A stretch of DNA of 64,000 nt from Corynebacterium sp. KPL1814 (GCF_000478175.1 NZ_KI515774.1:245594-309593); one strand, 5' to 3'. Shown: positions 1-7,990, counted from the stretch's first letter. Program-made: numbers and translations. Notes: generated by a model from the letters alone, not told the origin.

Positions 1-89
1 GACGTGCCTAGGTCATCAATCAGTTTCGCGATGTCAGGGTTAGCAAGCAGCTTCTTTTCAATCGCATCAATCTTGGCCTTATCAGCTTA
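1..89 (-). pseudogene. Fragment of an unrecognised reading frame running off the window
   Basis: On the minus strand the frame is open from about 86 to 1 and reads ADKAKIDAIEKKLLANPD followed by IAKLIDDLGT. A TAA stop sits at 87-89, directly before it and in the same frame, and no start codon with a ribosome binding site lies between the stop and the fragment. It looks like the coding interior of a helical protein that has lost its upstream part. I do not recognise the family, and the rest lies outside the window, so it could also be a chance frame. Confidence 0.3.
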
Positions 90-391
90 GATCTCGTCGT
101 GCCACACTAGTCATTCTGGTCCATCTCCTCATGCAGGCTGGGAACCTACACACAAACCATCAGACACTCTCATGCATTAGGCAACAGCCCTGGAATCTGG
201 TAGTACGTGTTGGCCAGTGCCGTCGGTGTTAGAACTTAACCTAAAATTTTGACTAGAACGAATGCACCGCCGCAGCATCGAGGGCATACCGGTACACCGT
301 AATGATTGGGAAAAGTCAAGTCTCATCTACCTCACCGGTTAAGAGATGGTGGGTCGATCGCATATGGAAATCGCGAAAATAGGCTGCACTA
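90..391. other. Gene-free stretch downstream of the Wadjet operon
   Basis: About 300 bases with no supportable gene on either strand. Short frames ending at 109-111 are not preceded by a convincing start. Together with the broken frame at 1-89 it looks like a decayed junction at the edge of the defence island. No clear terminator hairpin for jetD is visible here. Confidence 0.45.
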
Positions 392-1528
392 CTAAACCTT
401 ATGACCTCCGAATATAGATTGAATCTCGTCATCGGCATGCGCGAACGGAATCCGTTCCTGTTCGATGCGTAGCTTGCCTTCGGTGAAAAGGTGGCGATAG
501 GCGCGCTGCTCTTCGGTGGTGAGGTGGCTAAGTGCTGCGGAGCCGTCGCCGGGATCGGGGACCGCGAGGTGGCGGAACGCGGTGACGGTGGCGGTATCCA
601 TGAGCAGGGACTCCGTGTGGGGAAAGTGGGCGCGCACGCCGTTGAGGATGCTGAAGCCGGCGGCGTCAAGGTCGCCCCAGTAGGTGATTTCGGCATCGTG
701 GAGCCAGGCAAGGGCGTGAAGTTGGCGGGCGGCATGGCCGGCGCCGAGGATGGCGATGGTGGGTGGGGCGGCATCGGAAAGCAGGGGCAGGGCTAGGAAG
801 GTCTGCTTGTTTTCTACGATGAGAACGCGCGGGGGAGCGGCGGGAAAGAGCTGTGCAGCCTGGGAAAGGGGAACCTCGATATCGGACAGCGCTGGGGCGT
901 GGTTGAGGTAGCGCAGGCGCAGGCGGGCATCGGTGCGGCGCAGCCCCAAATCCGTGATGCCAAAGGGCGAAAGCAGGGCGAGCAGCAGGCGGCGGTGGGT
1001 GCCTATCCATTTGCCGTCTACTCCTTCAACTGGGACGGCGCGCTCCCACTCGCCGGAGTCCGGGTGGGCGCGCAGCCAAGTCAAGCATGGTGTCAAGCAG
1101 CGCAGATCGTATGCGTTTAGCTCCTTCCACTGGGCATAGGTGCGGTACACGGCGTCGGCGAATGCAGGGGAGTCGGGGAAGATCGCGGCGATGTCGTGTG
1201 CGCGCTGTTGCGCACGGGAGTATTCGGCGCTGAGGCCCGCGGCCGCGGCGATACGGGGCGCACCGGTAAGGACCGCGCGGGTGGGAACGGAATTGGTGCC
1301 TAGGCCCGTGCGGGACCAATTGCGCGGTTCGTAGTGGATCTCTTCTTGGTGCGGCCAGCGCTGCCAGACGCGGATGAACTCCTGGGTGGCGGGGACATCG
1401 CGCGCGGCGTTGGCGGCCGTTGGCGGGTGCAGCGGCCAATCGATACTCAGCGAATCGGGAGTCGACAAAGCCTTCGCAAAGTGGTTGCGCAGGTATTTTG
1501 CCGCATGGGTGTGCAGGTCATTAGGCAT
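392..1528 (-). CDS. jetD: Wadjet protein JetD (TOPRIM nuclease subunit; MksG-like)
   Basis: About 378 residues with the DUF3322 then DUF2220 layout. It is the subunit that cuts plasmid DNA once the Wadjet SMC complex has tested its topology. The C-terminal TOPRIM fold is visible: the catalytic glutamate in PRVLIVENKQTF (about residue 239) and the GDLD acidic motif in YWGDLDAAGFSILN (about residues 285-288). The frame is open further upstream, but I chose the ATG at 1528 because it gives the usual MPNDLHTHAAKYLRN start and an 8-base ATGCCTAA-type overlap with the end of jetC, implying translational coupling. It is the last gene of the operon. Length is normal for the family and no lesion is visible. 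Confidence 0.93.
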   Translation of the reverse strand: MPNDLHTHAAKYLRNHFAKALSTPDSLSIDWPLHPPTAANAARDVPATQEFIRVWQRWPHQEEIHYEPRNWSRTGLGTNSVPTRAVLTGAPRIAAAAGLSAEYSRAQQRAHDIAAIFPDSPAFADAVYRTYAQWKELNAYDLRCLTPCLTWLRAHPDSGEWERAVPVEGVDGKWIGTHRRLLLALLSPFGITDLGLRRTDARLRLRYLNHAPALSDIEVPLSQAAQLFPAAPPRVLIVENKQTFLALPLLSDAAPPTIAILGAGHAARQLHALAWLHDAEITYWGDLDAAGFSILNGVRAHFPHTESLLMDTATVTAFRHLAVPDPGDGSAALSHLTTEEQRAYRHLFTEGKLRIEQERIPFAHADDEIQSIFGGHKV

Positions 1529-4500
1529 CCGCATCGGTGGACTCCGGGGATTCCTGGGAGTAGGAGGTGGCATCGATAAGCGAATAGCCCGTACGCGCCT
1601 GCGGGCGGCCTTGGATAATGGGCTCGTCGTAATTGACCACGATGGTGCCATCCACGTACGGCGATAGCGTCTGAATGAGTTTGAATGGCGTTGCCAAAAT
1701 CATGTGGAAGCCAAAGGACGCAAACACGGACATGGCGGTGCGCGTAAAGGCCGGGTCGGCGCGGTCGAAGGCCTCATCCAAAATGATGGAACCGTAGGTA
1801 GGAACGTCCTGATCCGGCTCCGCCAGGCGGAAGCGCAGCGCCGCAGCCAAGCAGAAGAACACCAGCTTTTGGGCCTGGCCGCCGGAAAGAGAGGCGGAAT
1901 CCTGATACGTATTGGCGGTCGTGCCATCGGGATAGCACTCGCGGCCGATGAAGCTGACATGCTTTCGAGTATCGAGAACTAAGTTGCGCCACCGAATATC
2001 CTCCGTCTCAGACGAGCCCAAGCGGCTGAGAATCTTATCCAGGGCGTGGTAGCGCGCTACCGCAGCTTCAGGCTCATCGGCACTAATTTCCGCCAGGCTA
2101 TGGGACGTCGCGGCATCGAGATCGCGCTGGAAGTCCTGCACCACCTGGCCGCGGGCATCCTTCACATCGATCCGCAGTGTGCGATCGCCATTGAAGGGCG
2201 TGCGCTCCAGAGACTTATTAATAAACTCCATGCGCTGTTCGATATCGCTACGGGCATGGCGAAGTGAGGAGGCAAGGTGCGATAGGTTTTGCACCGTCGT
2301 GCCATTGAGCAGCTCCAAGAACTTCGCGCGAAAATCCGCCAGGCGGTCCGCGCGCAGGAATTTAAGCTTTTCCATACCCTCGCCGGCGAAGCTGGCCTGC
2401 GGCTCCAAATCCGCCGCTTCCGCCGGCCACTGCGATAGGTATTTGTGGAGGACGGAGACAATCTTGGTATTCGTCTCCTCGATGCGGCGCGCGGCCGTAC
2501 GCGCGGTTTCTTGCAGGTTAGCCTGCACCTCATCGCGCCGGGCATCGATGTCATCGATGGTGAGTTTTCTTCTGCCCTTGTGCAGGGCTTCTTCGACCGC
2601 CTTGGCGATGCCCTGATCCTCCACCCTGGGCACCGTGCCGATGCTCTGTCGCCGCTGGGTGGAGCGGTTTAGCTCGCCCTCCACGTTGCCGAGGTGTTTT
2701 TGGGTTTGATTGAGCTGAGTGCGGGCAGCGGTGAGCTTTTCTTTTGCCTGCTCGTGCGCCGTGGCTAGGGCCTGCGCCTCTGGGGAGGAAGCCAAAGAAT
2801 CATACTGTTCTTGCAAATCGCGCTTTCGCGCCTCAGCAGAAGCGGTATCAATATCCTGGAACTTAGTCTCCAGTACCCGCTGCGCTTTATCGCGCTGTGT
2901 GCGCAAGATATCCATCTTCCGGTTGAGCTCATGGACCTGTTTGGCCATGGCGCGAGCAGTGGCCTTCGCTTCCTCCAATTGGGCACGCAGGAGCTCAATT
3001 TTGGCGGTATTGGTAGAACCTACTCGGTACCACCGCGTGCCATTAAAGCGCGTGCGATCATCCTTGATAAAGCGCGTCGAGCCATCCTTATCCTTGGGCC
3101 GGCTTTCCAAGCCATCGCGCGTGACGGCCGGGGTCTTGGTTACCTGTTCGAGCGCCGCCACCGAGTTGACGCATTCGTAGTTAAAGCGGCTCGAAATATG
3201 GTGGCGCACCCACTGCGCCATGGGGTGATCTTGAAACTCCAATTTGTGGATGAGCTGTTGCGGGCTGCGCGCGGGCGCAGGCGCCGGTGCAAACTCCGGG
3301 ATAGTGCGGTACTCGAGCCGGGTACCCACATTGCGAGAATTGACCCACTGGTTAATGGCTTCCCGCGCGGTTTCCGGAACGAGCAGGGTGGCGGCGAATC
3401 CGTGCAGCAATTTTTGGATCACCGGTTCCCACTCCGCCTGCTGCGGGGCAATATCCAGTAGCTCGCCAGCGAAGGGAAGCTCCGATTCGGCATAGCCAGT
3501 ATCCCGCGCGAGTTGGGTGCGTAGCTCTACGAGGGCCTTATCGATATTGGTGCGCCGCGAGCTAAATGAGTGCAGCTCACTTTCTAAGGACGCGGATGCT
3601 GTCGCTGCATCGCGGGCGGCCACGCCGGCTTCTTGCTGCTGCTCAGTAAGCTGGGCCGAGTCAGCCTCGAAGTCCGCGATGCGCAGGTGGGCATTTGCCT
3701 GCAGCTCGGCGAAGCCGTGCGGGTTGAGCTCAAAGTGGTCGGTCCACTGGTCGGCGGCAGCGGCAAGGTGGTGAAACTCCTTGGAGCGGTGCTCAATTTC
3801 CTTCTCCGCGGTTTCAATTTTGGCTTCTAGGGCGGCCAGCTCGCCGGCACTGAGTTGGGAGACGGCTACGGCGGCGCGGCGCTCGGCATCGTCAAGGTGC
3901 GTGACCTCCGCTTCGAGCGCCTCGGCCGCAGAGTGTGCCTCTGCTTGCTGGGCGGTCAGCGCGCGGATGCGATAATCCAGTTCTTCTGCCACCAAGCGGG
4001 CGCGCACCGCCGGCAGCGCCTCATTCATCGCCTCGGCCTTGTGCTTATCCGCCTCCGCGGTGGTGCGCTGGGAGTGCAATTGGGGGAGGGGAGCCAGCGT
4101 CTCAATCTGGGCCTTGACGTCCTCTACCCGCAGGTATGCCTGGCGCAGATCTTCAAATTGCTCCACCGACTCCTCCGCCCGCTCAAAAGTAGACGGCGCA
4201 TCCAGCATATAGTCCCGGAAGAGCTGGTCCAGGCTGGATAGAGATTTGGCAGACTGCGTGCGGTGCAGCAGGACCTGCCCCTGCTCGCTCTTGATGCCCA
4301 GGCGTTTGCGGAAGCGATCCGCAAACGTGGTGTACGTCGGCGTAAATGACGCACCAGGCCCCTTGTACATGGCCTTAATCTTGCGGGTATCCAGGCCTCG
4401 GGTGAGTAGGGGGCTGAGCTTATCGATGTCCTCATCTCCCTGCACCACCCCATAGAGCCTTTTAATCTGGCTCACCGAATTTTCACCGCCGTTGAGGCGG

Positions 4501-4892
4501 AAGATGGCGATGAGGGTGTGCTGCGTGCCAGCCCCATTATCGTAGGTCAACGCCACCACCGAGTTTGTTGCACCCTCACGCAAATACTCCGGGGCAATTT
4601 CGCCCGTGTGCGCATTTTCTTGCTGCCGCCACGCCCCGCGAATATAGGAAACGAGGGTGCGCCCATTATGGCGCCCGAGGTCCTGCTGCGATGCCGCGTT
4701 GAACTTGAGGTCCTTCTGCGGCACCAATACCGCCGACATCGCATCAAGCAGCGTGGACTTACCCGAACCGGATCCGCCGGTGATGAGGAAGCCCTTGCGG
4801 GCTACCGGAATGGAAAAGTAGCCGTGAAAAGTACCCCAGTTAATAAGCTGGATACGGCTAATGCGGAATTGGCCTGGATACAGGTTAGTCAT
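1521..4892 (-). CDS. jetC: Wadjet protein JetC (SMC/MukB-like ATPase)
   Basis: About 1123 residues. It is the SMC-family motor that extrudes DNA loops and senses small circular plasmids. The N-terminal Walker A is GGSGSGKSTLLD at about residues 39-50. Long heptad-rich arms (many A/E/Q/R-rich segments, residues roughly 250-480 and 640-860) flank a hinge-like centre. The C-terminal half carries the ABC signature SLSGGQAQK and Walker B IILDEAFDRAD. The upstream frame is longer, but the ATG at 4892 starts MTNLYPGQFRISRIQ, typical of the family, and overlaps jetB by 8 bases (ATGACTAA). Both nucleotide-binding halves are intact, so the ATPase should be active. In Corynebacterium glutamicum the homologue is called MksB. 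Confidence 0.95.
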   Translation of the reverse strand: MTNLYPGQFRISRIQLINWGTFHGYFSIPVARKGFLITGGSGSGKSTLLDAMSAVLVPQKDLKFNAASQQDLGRHNGRTLVSYIRGAWRQQENAHTGEIAPEYLREGATNSVVALTYDNGAGTQHTLIAIFRLNGGENSVSQIKRLYGVVQGDEDIDKLSPLLTRGLDTRKIKAMYKGPGASFTPTYTTFADRFRKRLGIKSEQGQVLLHRTQSAKSLSSLDQLFRDYMLDAPSTFERAEESVEQFEDLRQAYLRVEDVKAQIETLAPLPQLHSQRTTAEADKHKAEAMNEALPAVRARLVAEELDYRIRALTAQQAEAHSAAEALEAEVTHLDDAERRAAVAVSQLSAGELAALEAKIETAEKEIEHRSKEFHHLAAAADQWTDHFELNPHGFAELQANAHLRIADFEADSAQLTEQQQEAGVAARDAATASASLESELHSFSSRRTNIDKALVELRTQLARDTGYAESELPFAGELLDIAPQQAEWEPVIQKLLHGFAATLLVPETAREAINQWVNSRNVGTRLEYRTIPEFAPAPAPARSPQQLIHKLEFQDHPMAQWVRHHISSRFNYECVNSVAALEQVTKTPAVTRDGLESRPKDKDGSTRFIKDDRTRFNGTRWYRVGSTNTAKIELLRAQLEEAKATARAMAKQVHELNRKMDILRTQRDKAQRVLETKFQDIDTASAEARKRDLQEQYDSLASSPEAQALATAHEQAKEKLTAARTQLNQTQKHLGNVEGELNRSTQRRQSIGTVPRVEDQGIAKAVEEALHKGRRKLTIDDIDARRDEVQANLQETARTAARRIEETNTKIVSVLHKYLSQWPAEAADLEPQASFAGEGMEKLKFLRADRLADFRAKFLELLNGTTVQNLSHLASSLRHARSDIEQRMEFINKSLERTPFNGDRTLRIDVKDARGQVVQDFQRDLDAATSHSLAEISADEPEAAVARYHALDKILSRLGSSETEDIRWRNLVLDTRKHVSFIGRECYPDGTTANTYQDSASLSGGQAQKLVFFCLAAALRFRLAEPDQDVPTYGSIILDEAFDRADPAFTRTAMSVFASFGFHMILATPFKLIQTLSPYVDGTIVVNYDEPIIQGRPQARTGYSLIDATSYSQESPESTDADA

Positions 4893-5535
4893 CGGAAGCA
4901 TCCTCTTGGTCGCCCTCGGCTTCTGCGAGGCGGGCGTATTCGTCCCGGATGGCGGTGACCGTGGCGGCATCGAAAAGCTGGCGCAAGACGGGCGATACCT
5001 CGTAACGCCCTTCCGTCTCGGTGACGCTCAGCAGCGAATATTCATTGCGGATGCGTTTAATCGCCGCATTGAAGCGGTTATTAAACCCAGCCTCATCGCG
5101 GTTATCAACCGCGCGGACGTATCCAATGCCCTCCCGGAGATCTTCTACATCCACAATCACGCGTTCACCGGGCAGCGCCAAACCAAGTTCCTGGCGCAGG
5201 TTCAGCAGGATGGCGGTATCGATGTGCTTGAGCTTATCCGTGCGCAGCACCTGCGGAATGGGCAGCGTTTCCTCTTCTACCATCCGGGTAAAGGCAAACC
5301 CTTCTCCTTCATCGACCACCAGCTCGAGGAATACCTCATGCAGGCGGGCGCGCAGGTTGTCTTCGTCCGAGATGATGGCGGACCATAAGACAGGTTCCTT
5401 GTGCGCACGCACCAGCGGGCCTTTCAAAAGCTGCACCAAGGCGCGGCGCGAATTATAGGTTAGCGATCCTTTATCGTTTTCCCACAGCGGGGGCTCATGC
5501 GCGGAATCGACGCGGTGGTTATCAGTAGCGGTCAC
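4885..5535 (-). CDS. jetB: Wadjet protein JetB (DUF4194; MksE-like KITE subunit)
   Basis: 216 residues of the DUF4194 family, the small winged-helix KITE subunit that sits on the kleisin JetA and bridges it to the JetC heads. The sequence shows the typical short helical and winged-helix pattern (RRALVQLLKGPLVRAHKEP near residues 30-48) and an acidic tail. The start is GTG, overlapping by one base the TAG stop of jetA (TAGTG), and the end overlaps jetC by 8 bases, so the three are translated as a coupled unit. No catalytic residues are expected. Assignment rests mainly on the family pattern and on the fixed gene order. Confidence 0.9.
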   Translation of the reverse strand: MTATDNHRVDSAHEPPLWENDKGSLTYNSRRALVQLLKGPLVRAHKEPVLWSAIISDEDNLRARLHEVFLELVVDEGEGFAFTRMVEEETLPIPQVLRTDKLKHIDTAILLNLRQELGLALPGERVIVDVEDLREGIGYVRAVDNRDEAGFNNRFNAAIKRIRNEYSLLSVTETEGRYEVSPVLRQLFDAATVTAIRDEYARLAEAEGDQEDASDD

Positions 5536-7004
5536 TACAACTCCTCAACGGTGGTGCTATCGAAATACATAGTAGGGATATACGCCGCGCGAATGGTCCC
5601 ATCTTCTTCGGTCCAAGTGACCTTTTCATGGGCGTCATGCAAAGCCGGTAGCGGGTGCTGGTCCGCAATGTGTACCAAACCCACGACGCTGGCCAGGCCC
5701 TGTGTGGGCGGGTACGCCTGTAATACCTGGCCAATCGTGCATGGACCCGCCTTGCCGACGGCCCCGCGAATCGCCGCATGCAGTTCCTCAAAGTCAATCT
5801 CTGACTCGCGCACTAACTCATACAACGCCTTCGCATTCTCTTGGCCTGGCTGGAAGGCCTCCGGTGCTTCCTCCACGACCTCGCGTCCCGGGTTGGCTAG
5901 TTGGATGCGCGAGACTGAATGAATGGACATGCCGATGCGCTGCAGGGGCGTTTCCATGCGGTGAAAGGCTTTCAGCTCCGATCCTTGCGCTGCATCAATG
6001 GCCATGCCCCGTGCCTCGCGCAGTAGCTCAATCATGCGGCGGTCTTCGGCAAATTGTTCTGAAGAGACATAGTTGCGCAAGCTGCGCGCCAGGCCAGTCA
6101 TCGTTTGATTGACTTCGAAGCTCGTTTCTTCCATATCGCGGAAGAGGTTCCGCAGCTGCCGCCGGTTTTCTGGCGCTAGCTCTTGGCCAACGTCGCTTTC
6201 TAGAACCTGCTTAATCCACTGGTCCAGCCACGCGCTGCGTTCTCTATCCATGAGGTAGGAATAGAATCCGCGAAAGCTACGCCCCGCGTCCGATTCTGCG
6301 ATGTGGTCTACACCGCTGAAGATTTCCTCGAGCACCTCGCCGCGGTAGCCTTCTGGATCCAACAGCTGCCGACGTAGCCTGTGATTGAGGGCTTCGAGTT
6401 CATGGCGCACCCTGGCGAAATCACTTGGTACCGCCATGGCCATGTTCAGCACGTCTTGGACGCGCTCCTGCGTCTCTGCCGCAGTCAGCCTTTCAAACTG
6501 CCCCAAATGAGCTTTTTCAATTTCGCGGTCAATGCGGTCTCGCTCCGCCTCTAAGCTGGCGACGCGGCTCGAAATATCCTCATTCGTATCCCGAGCCAAG
6601 CGCTGCAGAGCCGAGCCGATAGATTCCACACGCGATGCCGTGACCGTAGTAACCGGAGTTTCCCAACGCTCAACGGCCTCGAGCGCGGACAGCGCTTCCT
6701 CGCTTGGCTCCAAGGTTTCCCCGCGCGAGCTCCTGCCAGATTTGCGGACTAGCCAACCAGCTTTTACCCAATCATTGCAATAGCTTTGCGGTGTGCGCGG
6801 CATCGGGAACTCACTGGCAAGCACCTCGAAGTCGGTGACCATGAGCTCATATATCTCCGCCGCCGGCCGCGCTCGAGTACCGCGGGGGAAATACTCAGAA
6901 ATCAGCGCCAAAATCACCGGAGCGTTTTCGGCTGCCAGTAACCGCACGGCAGCGGAATCCTTTAATAACCGCCGCAGTGAAAGGGCGCGAGCTTCAACAG
7001 ACAT
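5535..7004 (-). CDS. jetA: Wadjet protein JetA (DUF3375; MksF-like kleisin)
   Basis: 489 residues of DUF3375. It is the kleisin of the complex and first gene of the operon. The start MSVEARALSLRRLLKDSAAV and the following winged-helix region match the family. The middle is helical (EAERDRIDREIEKAHLGQFE), and the C-terminal third (about 380-480) is the second winged helix. The ATG at 7004 follows a putative promoter at 7040-7070. With jetB, jetC and jetD it makes a complete type I Wadjet set, which protects cells from plasmids by recognising their small circular shape. No frameshift is seen. Confidence 0.93.
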   Translation of the reverse strand: MSVEARALSLRRLLKDSAAVRLLAAENAPVILALISEYFPRGTRARPAAEIYELMVTDFEVLASEFPMPRTPQSYCNDWVKAGWLVRKSGRSSRGETLEPSEEALSALEAVERWETPVTTVTASRVESIGSALQRLARDTNEDISSRVASLEAERDRIDREIEKAHLGQFERLTAAETQERVQDVLNMAMAVPSDFARVRHELEALNHRLRRQLLDPEGYRGEVLEEIFSGVDHIAESDAGRSFRGFYSYLMDRERSAWLDQWIKQVLESDVGQELAPENRRQLRNLFRDMEETSFEVNQTMTGLARSLRNYVSSEQFAEDRRMIELLREARGMAIDAAQGSELKAFHRMETPLQRIGMSIHSVSRIQLANPGREVVEEAPEAFQPGQENAKALYELVRESEIDFEELHAAIRGAVGKAGPCTIGQVLQAYPPTQGLASVVGLVHIADQHPLPALHDAHEKVTWTEEDGTIRAAYIPTMYFDSTTVEEL

Positions 7005-7047
7005 GATTCGATTTTGTCAGCTACGCCGGACACTTGCAGCGGAGTTT

Positions 7048-7068
7048 GATTCACTAATTCGAATCATA
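7048..7068 (-). promoter_or_regulatory. Putative jetA promoter with inverted-repeat operator
   Basis: On the minus strand TATGAT (7063-7068 on the plus strand as ATCATA) is a plausible -10 for jetA. It is overlapped by an inverted repeat TGATTC (7048-7053) and GAATCA (7061-7066) with 7 bases between, with the palindrome ATTCGAAT inside (7058-7065). A related GATTCGAT lies again just before the start codon. This looks like a repressor site, but no regulator gene is next to it. Confidence 0.35.
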
Positions 7069-7130
7069 GGGTTGGCCCGCGCACGGTGGCGCTGCGCAGG
7101 CCAAGAACTGAGAGTCCGTGCTAGTCCTGA

Positions 7131-7550
7131 TTAGTCCTGTGCGACGGTGACGTTGACGTCGATATTGCCGCGGGTGGCGTTGGAGTAGGGGCAGACCTGG
7201 TGGGCGGCATCGGCAAGCTCTTGTGCCTTGTCGTGGTCCTGTGCGGGGATGATGACCTCGAGCTCAACGGCGAGCTTGAAGCCTTCGCCTTCCTTGCCAA
7301 TGGACACGCGGGCGCCCACGGAGGAATCGCCCAACTCAGCCTTCTCGCTGCGGGCTACTGCCTGCAGGGCGGAGTGGAAGCAAGCGGCATAACCAGCAGC
7401 GAAGAGCTGCTCCGGGTTGGCTCCATTGCCATCGCCACCCATTTCCTTCGGGGTGGCCATATTGAAATCAAGGTCAGAATTTTGCACTACGGCGCGGCCA
7501 TCGCGGCCTGCTCCAGTAGCGAGTGCTTCAGTGGTGTAAAGGGCGTCCAT
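7131..7550 (-). CDS. ohr: Organic hydroperoxide resistance protein (Ohr, OsmC family)
   Basis: 139 residues, the usual Ohr length. It is a cytoplasmic thiol peroxidase that reduces organic and fatty-acid hydroperoxides, taking electrons from lipoylated proteins. Both redox cysteines are present: AGYAACFHSAL (about residue 57) and HQVCPYSNATRGN (about residue 122). The N-terminus MDALYTTEALATGAGRDG is typical. A good ribosome binding site (AAAAGGAG) precedes the ATG. It stands alone between the Wadjet operon and the CRISPR locus. No OhrR regulator gene is adjacent, although an inverted repeat overlaps its promoter. Confidence 0.95.
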   Translation of the reverse strand: MDALYTTEALATGAGRDGRAVVQNSDLDFNMATPKEMGGDGNGANPEQLFAAGYAACFHSALQAVARSEKAELGDSSVGARVSIGKEGEGFKLAVELEVIIPAQDHDKAQELADAAHQVCPYSNATRGNIDVNVTVAQD

Positions 7551-7588
7551 GATTACTCCTTTTCTAAAGTCATTTTCGTACTAGTAGT

Positions 7589-7611
7589 GAGTACAGACGC
7601 CGATTGTACTC
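7589..7611 (-). promoter_or_regulatory. ohr promoter with perfect inverted repeat
   Basis: GAGTACA (7589-7595) and TGTACTC (7605-7611) form a perfect 7-base inverted repeat with 9 bases between. On the minus strand the left arm contains TACAAT (7603-7608 region), a strong -10 hexamer about 55 bases before the ohr start. A repressor bound here would block transcription of ohr, as expected for a peroxide-sensing regulator, but the regulator is not in the window. Confidence 0.5.
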
Positions 7612-7679
7612 AGAATTTTTATCCGTGTTTTTCGAGGTCAGCGAAGGAAGCGGCTTTGGGAAGGGTGAGAAAAGGCAAT

Positions 7680-7760
7680 ATGCCTAAGCATGCGCCGAAG
7701 ACCTACTCAACCCGCGCCGGGGGAGTGGGCGCCCCTTCCGGTGGAAGGACCTTGGGGTAG
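7680..7760 (+). CDS. Possible 26-residue peptide or gene fragment
   Basis: ATG at 7680 with GAGAAAAGG shortly upstream encodes MPKHAPKTYSTRAGGVGAP and ends SGGRTLG before TAG at 7758. It is basic and glycine-rich. I do not recognise it. The same bases also form the hairpin CCTTCC-GGT-GGAAGG (7735-7749), so this may be a structured RNA or a remnant of a longer gene rather than a peptide. Confidence 0.2.
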   Translation: MPKHAPKTYSTRAGGVGAPSGGRTLG

Positions 7761-7836
7761 TGCTTTGATTGGCTTGCAAACTTAACCCACCGAAAAGACG
7801 GTGAAGACAAAGGGAGCCTTAAATTATGGAGATAGA

Positions 7837-7864
7837 AAATAATCCCCGCTGACGCGGGGAACTA
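7837..7864 (-). terminator. Repeat-like element 2 (psi-R2), hairpin plus T-tract
   Basis: The stem CCCCGC-GTCA-GCGGGG is identical to the array repeat except for one loop base, but the handle is replaced by ATTATTTT. It would end the crRNA-like transcript as an intrinsic terminator while still offering a Cas6e hairpin. The terminal repeat of the main array (18830) shows the same change. Confidence 0.65.
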
Positions 7865-7896
7865 GTCAATTGACTATTCAAGTGAGCACTGACATG

Positions 7897-7924
7897 GGCT
7901 CATCCCAGCGTTAGCTGGGAGTTT
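7897..7924 (-). repeat. Repeat-like element 1 of the mini array (psi-R1)
   Basis: Aligned to the array repeat it matches 19 of 28 positions. The last 13 positions differ only at one stem base and the 3' end GGGATGAGCC is identical, so the crRNA 5' handle is kept. In the stem, CCCCGC/GCGGGG of the array is CCCAGC/GCTGGG here: C-G at positions 9 and 18 became A-T, a compensated pair. The loop GTGA became TAAC. This pattern is expected if the element is still cut by Cas6e. Confidence 0.8.
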
Positions 7925-7942
7925 GGCATTGGGCCTTCTGCT

Positions 7943-7972
7943 ATCTTACCGCACAAATTAATGCAGATTTTA
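7943..7972 (-). promoter_or_regulatory. Putative promoter of the crRNA-like RNA
   Basis: Two minus-strand -10 candidates point at the mini array: TAAGAT (7948 to 7943), giving a start about 12 bases before psi-R1, and TAAAAT (7972 to 7967), with TTGCAT (7993 to 7988) as a -35 at short 15-base spacing. The second would overlap the cas3 promoter region head to head, so one Cascade complex could affect both. Which one is used cannot be told from sequence. Confidence 0.4.
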
Positions 7973-7990
7973 CACCCATCCTTAAAAATG

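Larger units (their letters stand above)
7837..7937 (-). ncRNA. Candidate crRNA-like RNA (mini repeat-spacer-repeat) upstream of cas3
   Basis: Read on the minus strand this unit has a 28-nt repeat-like element (7924 to 7897), a 32-nt spacer-like segment (7896 to 7865) and a second repeat-like element (7864 to 7837). The spacing matches the type I-E array at 17366 (28 + 33). The first 12 nt of the spacer-like segment, CATGTCAGTGCT, are identical to plus-strand 7994-8005 in front of cas3, and AA precedes that match. A processed RNA would therefore carry handle GATGAGCC and a guide with a perfect 12-nt seed, too short for interference but enough in known cases for Cascade to bind. Known precedent: crRNA-like guides that autorepress cas operons in other CRISPR types. 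The function here is inference. Confidence 0.75.

Noticed and set aside
316-1670. Several frames overlapping jetD on both strands
   Set aside because: They are shadows of jetD in GC-rich sequence, with proline- and arginine-rich low-complexity composition.
7837-7924. The mini array as a second ordinary CRISPR array
   Set aside because: It has one spacer, a diverged first repeat, a terminator-like last repeat and a guide matching its own neighbour, so it is not a normal memory array, and it is in the opposite orientation.
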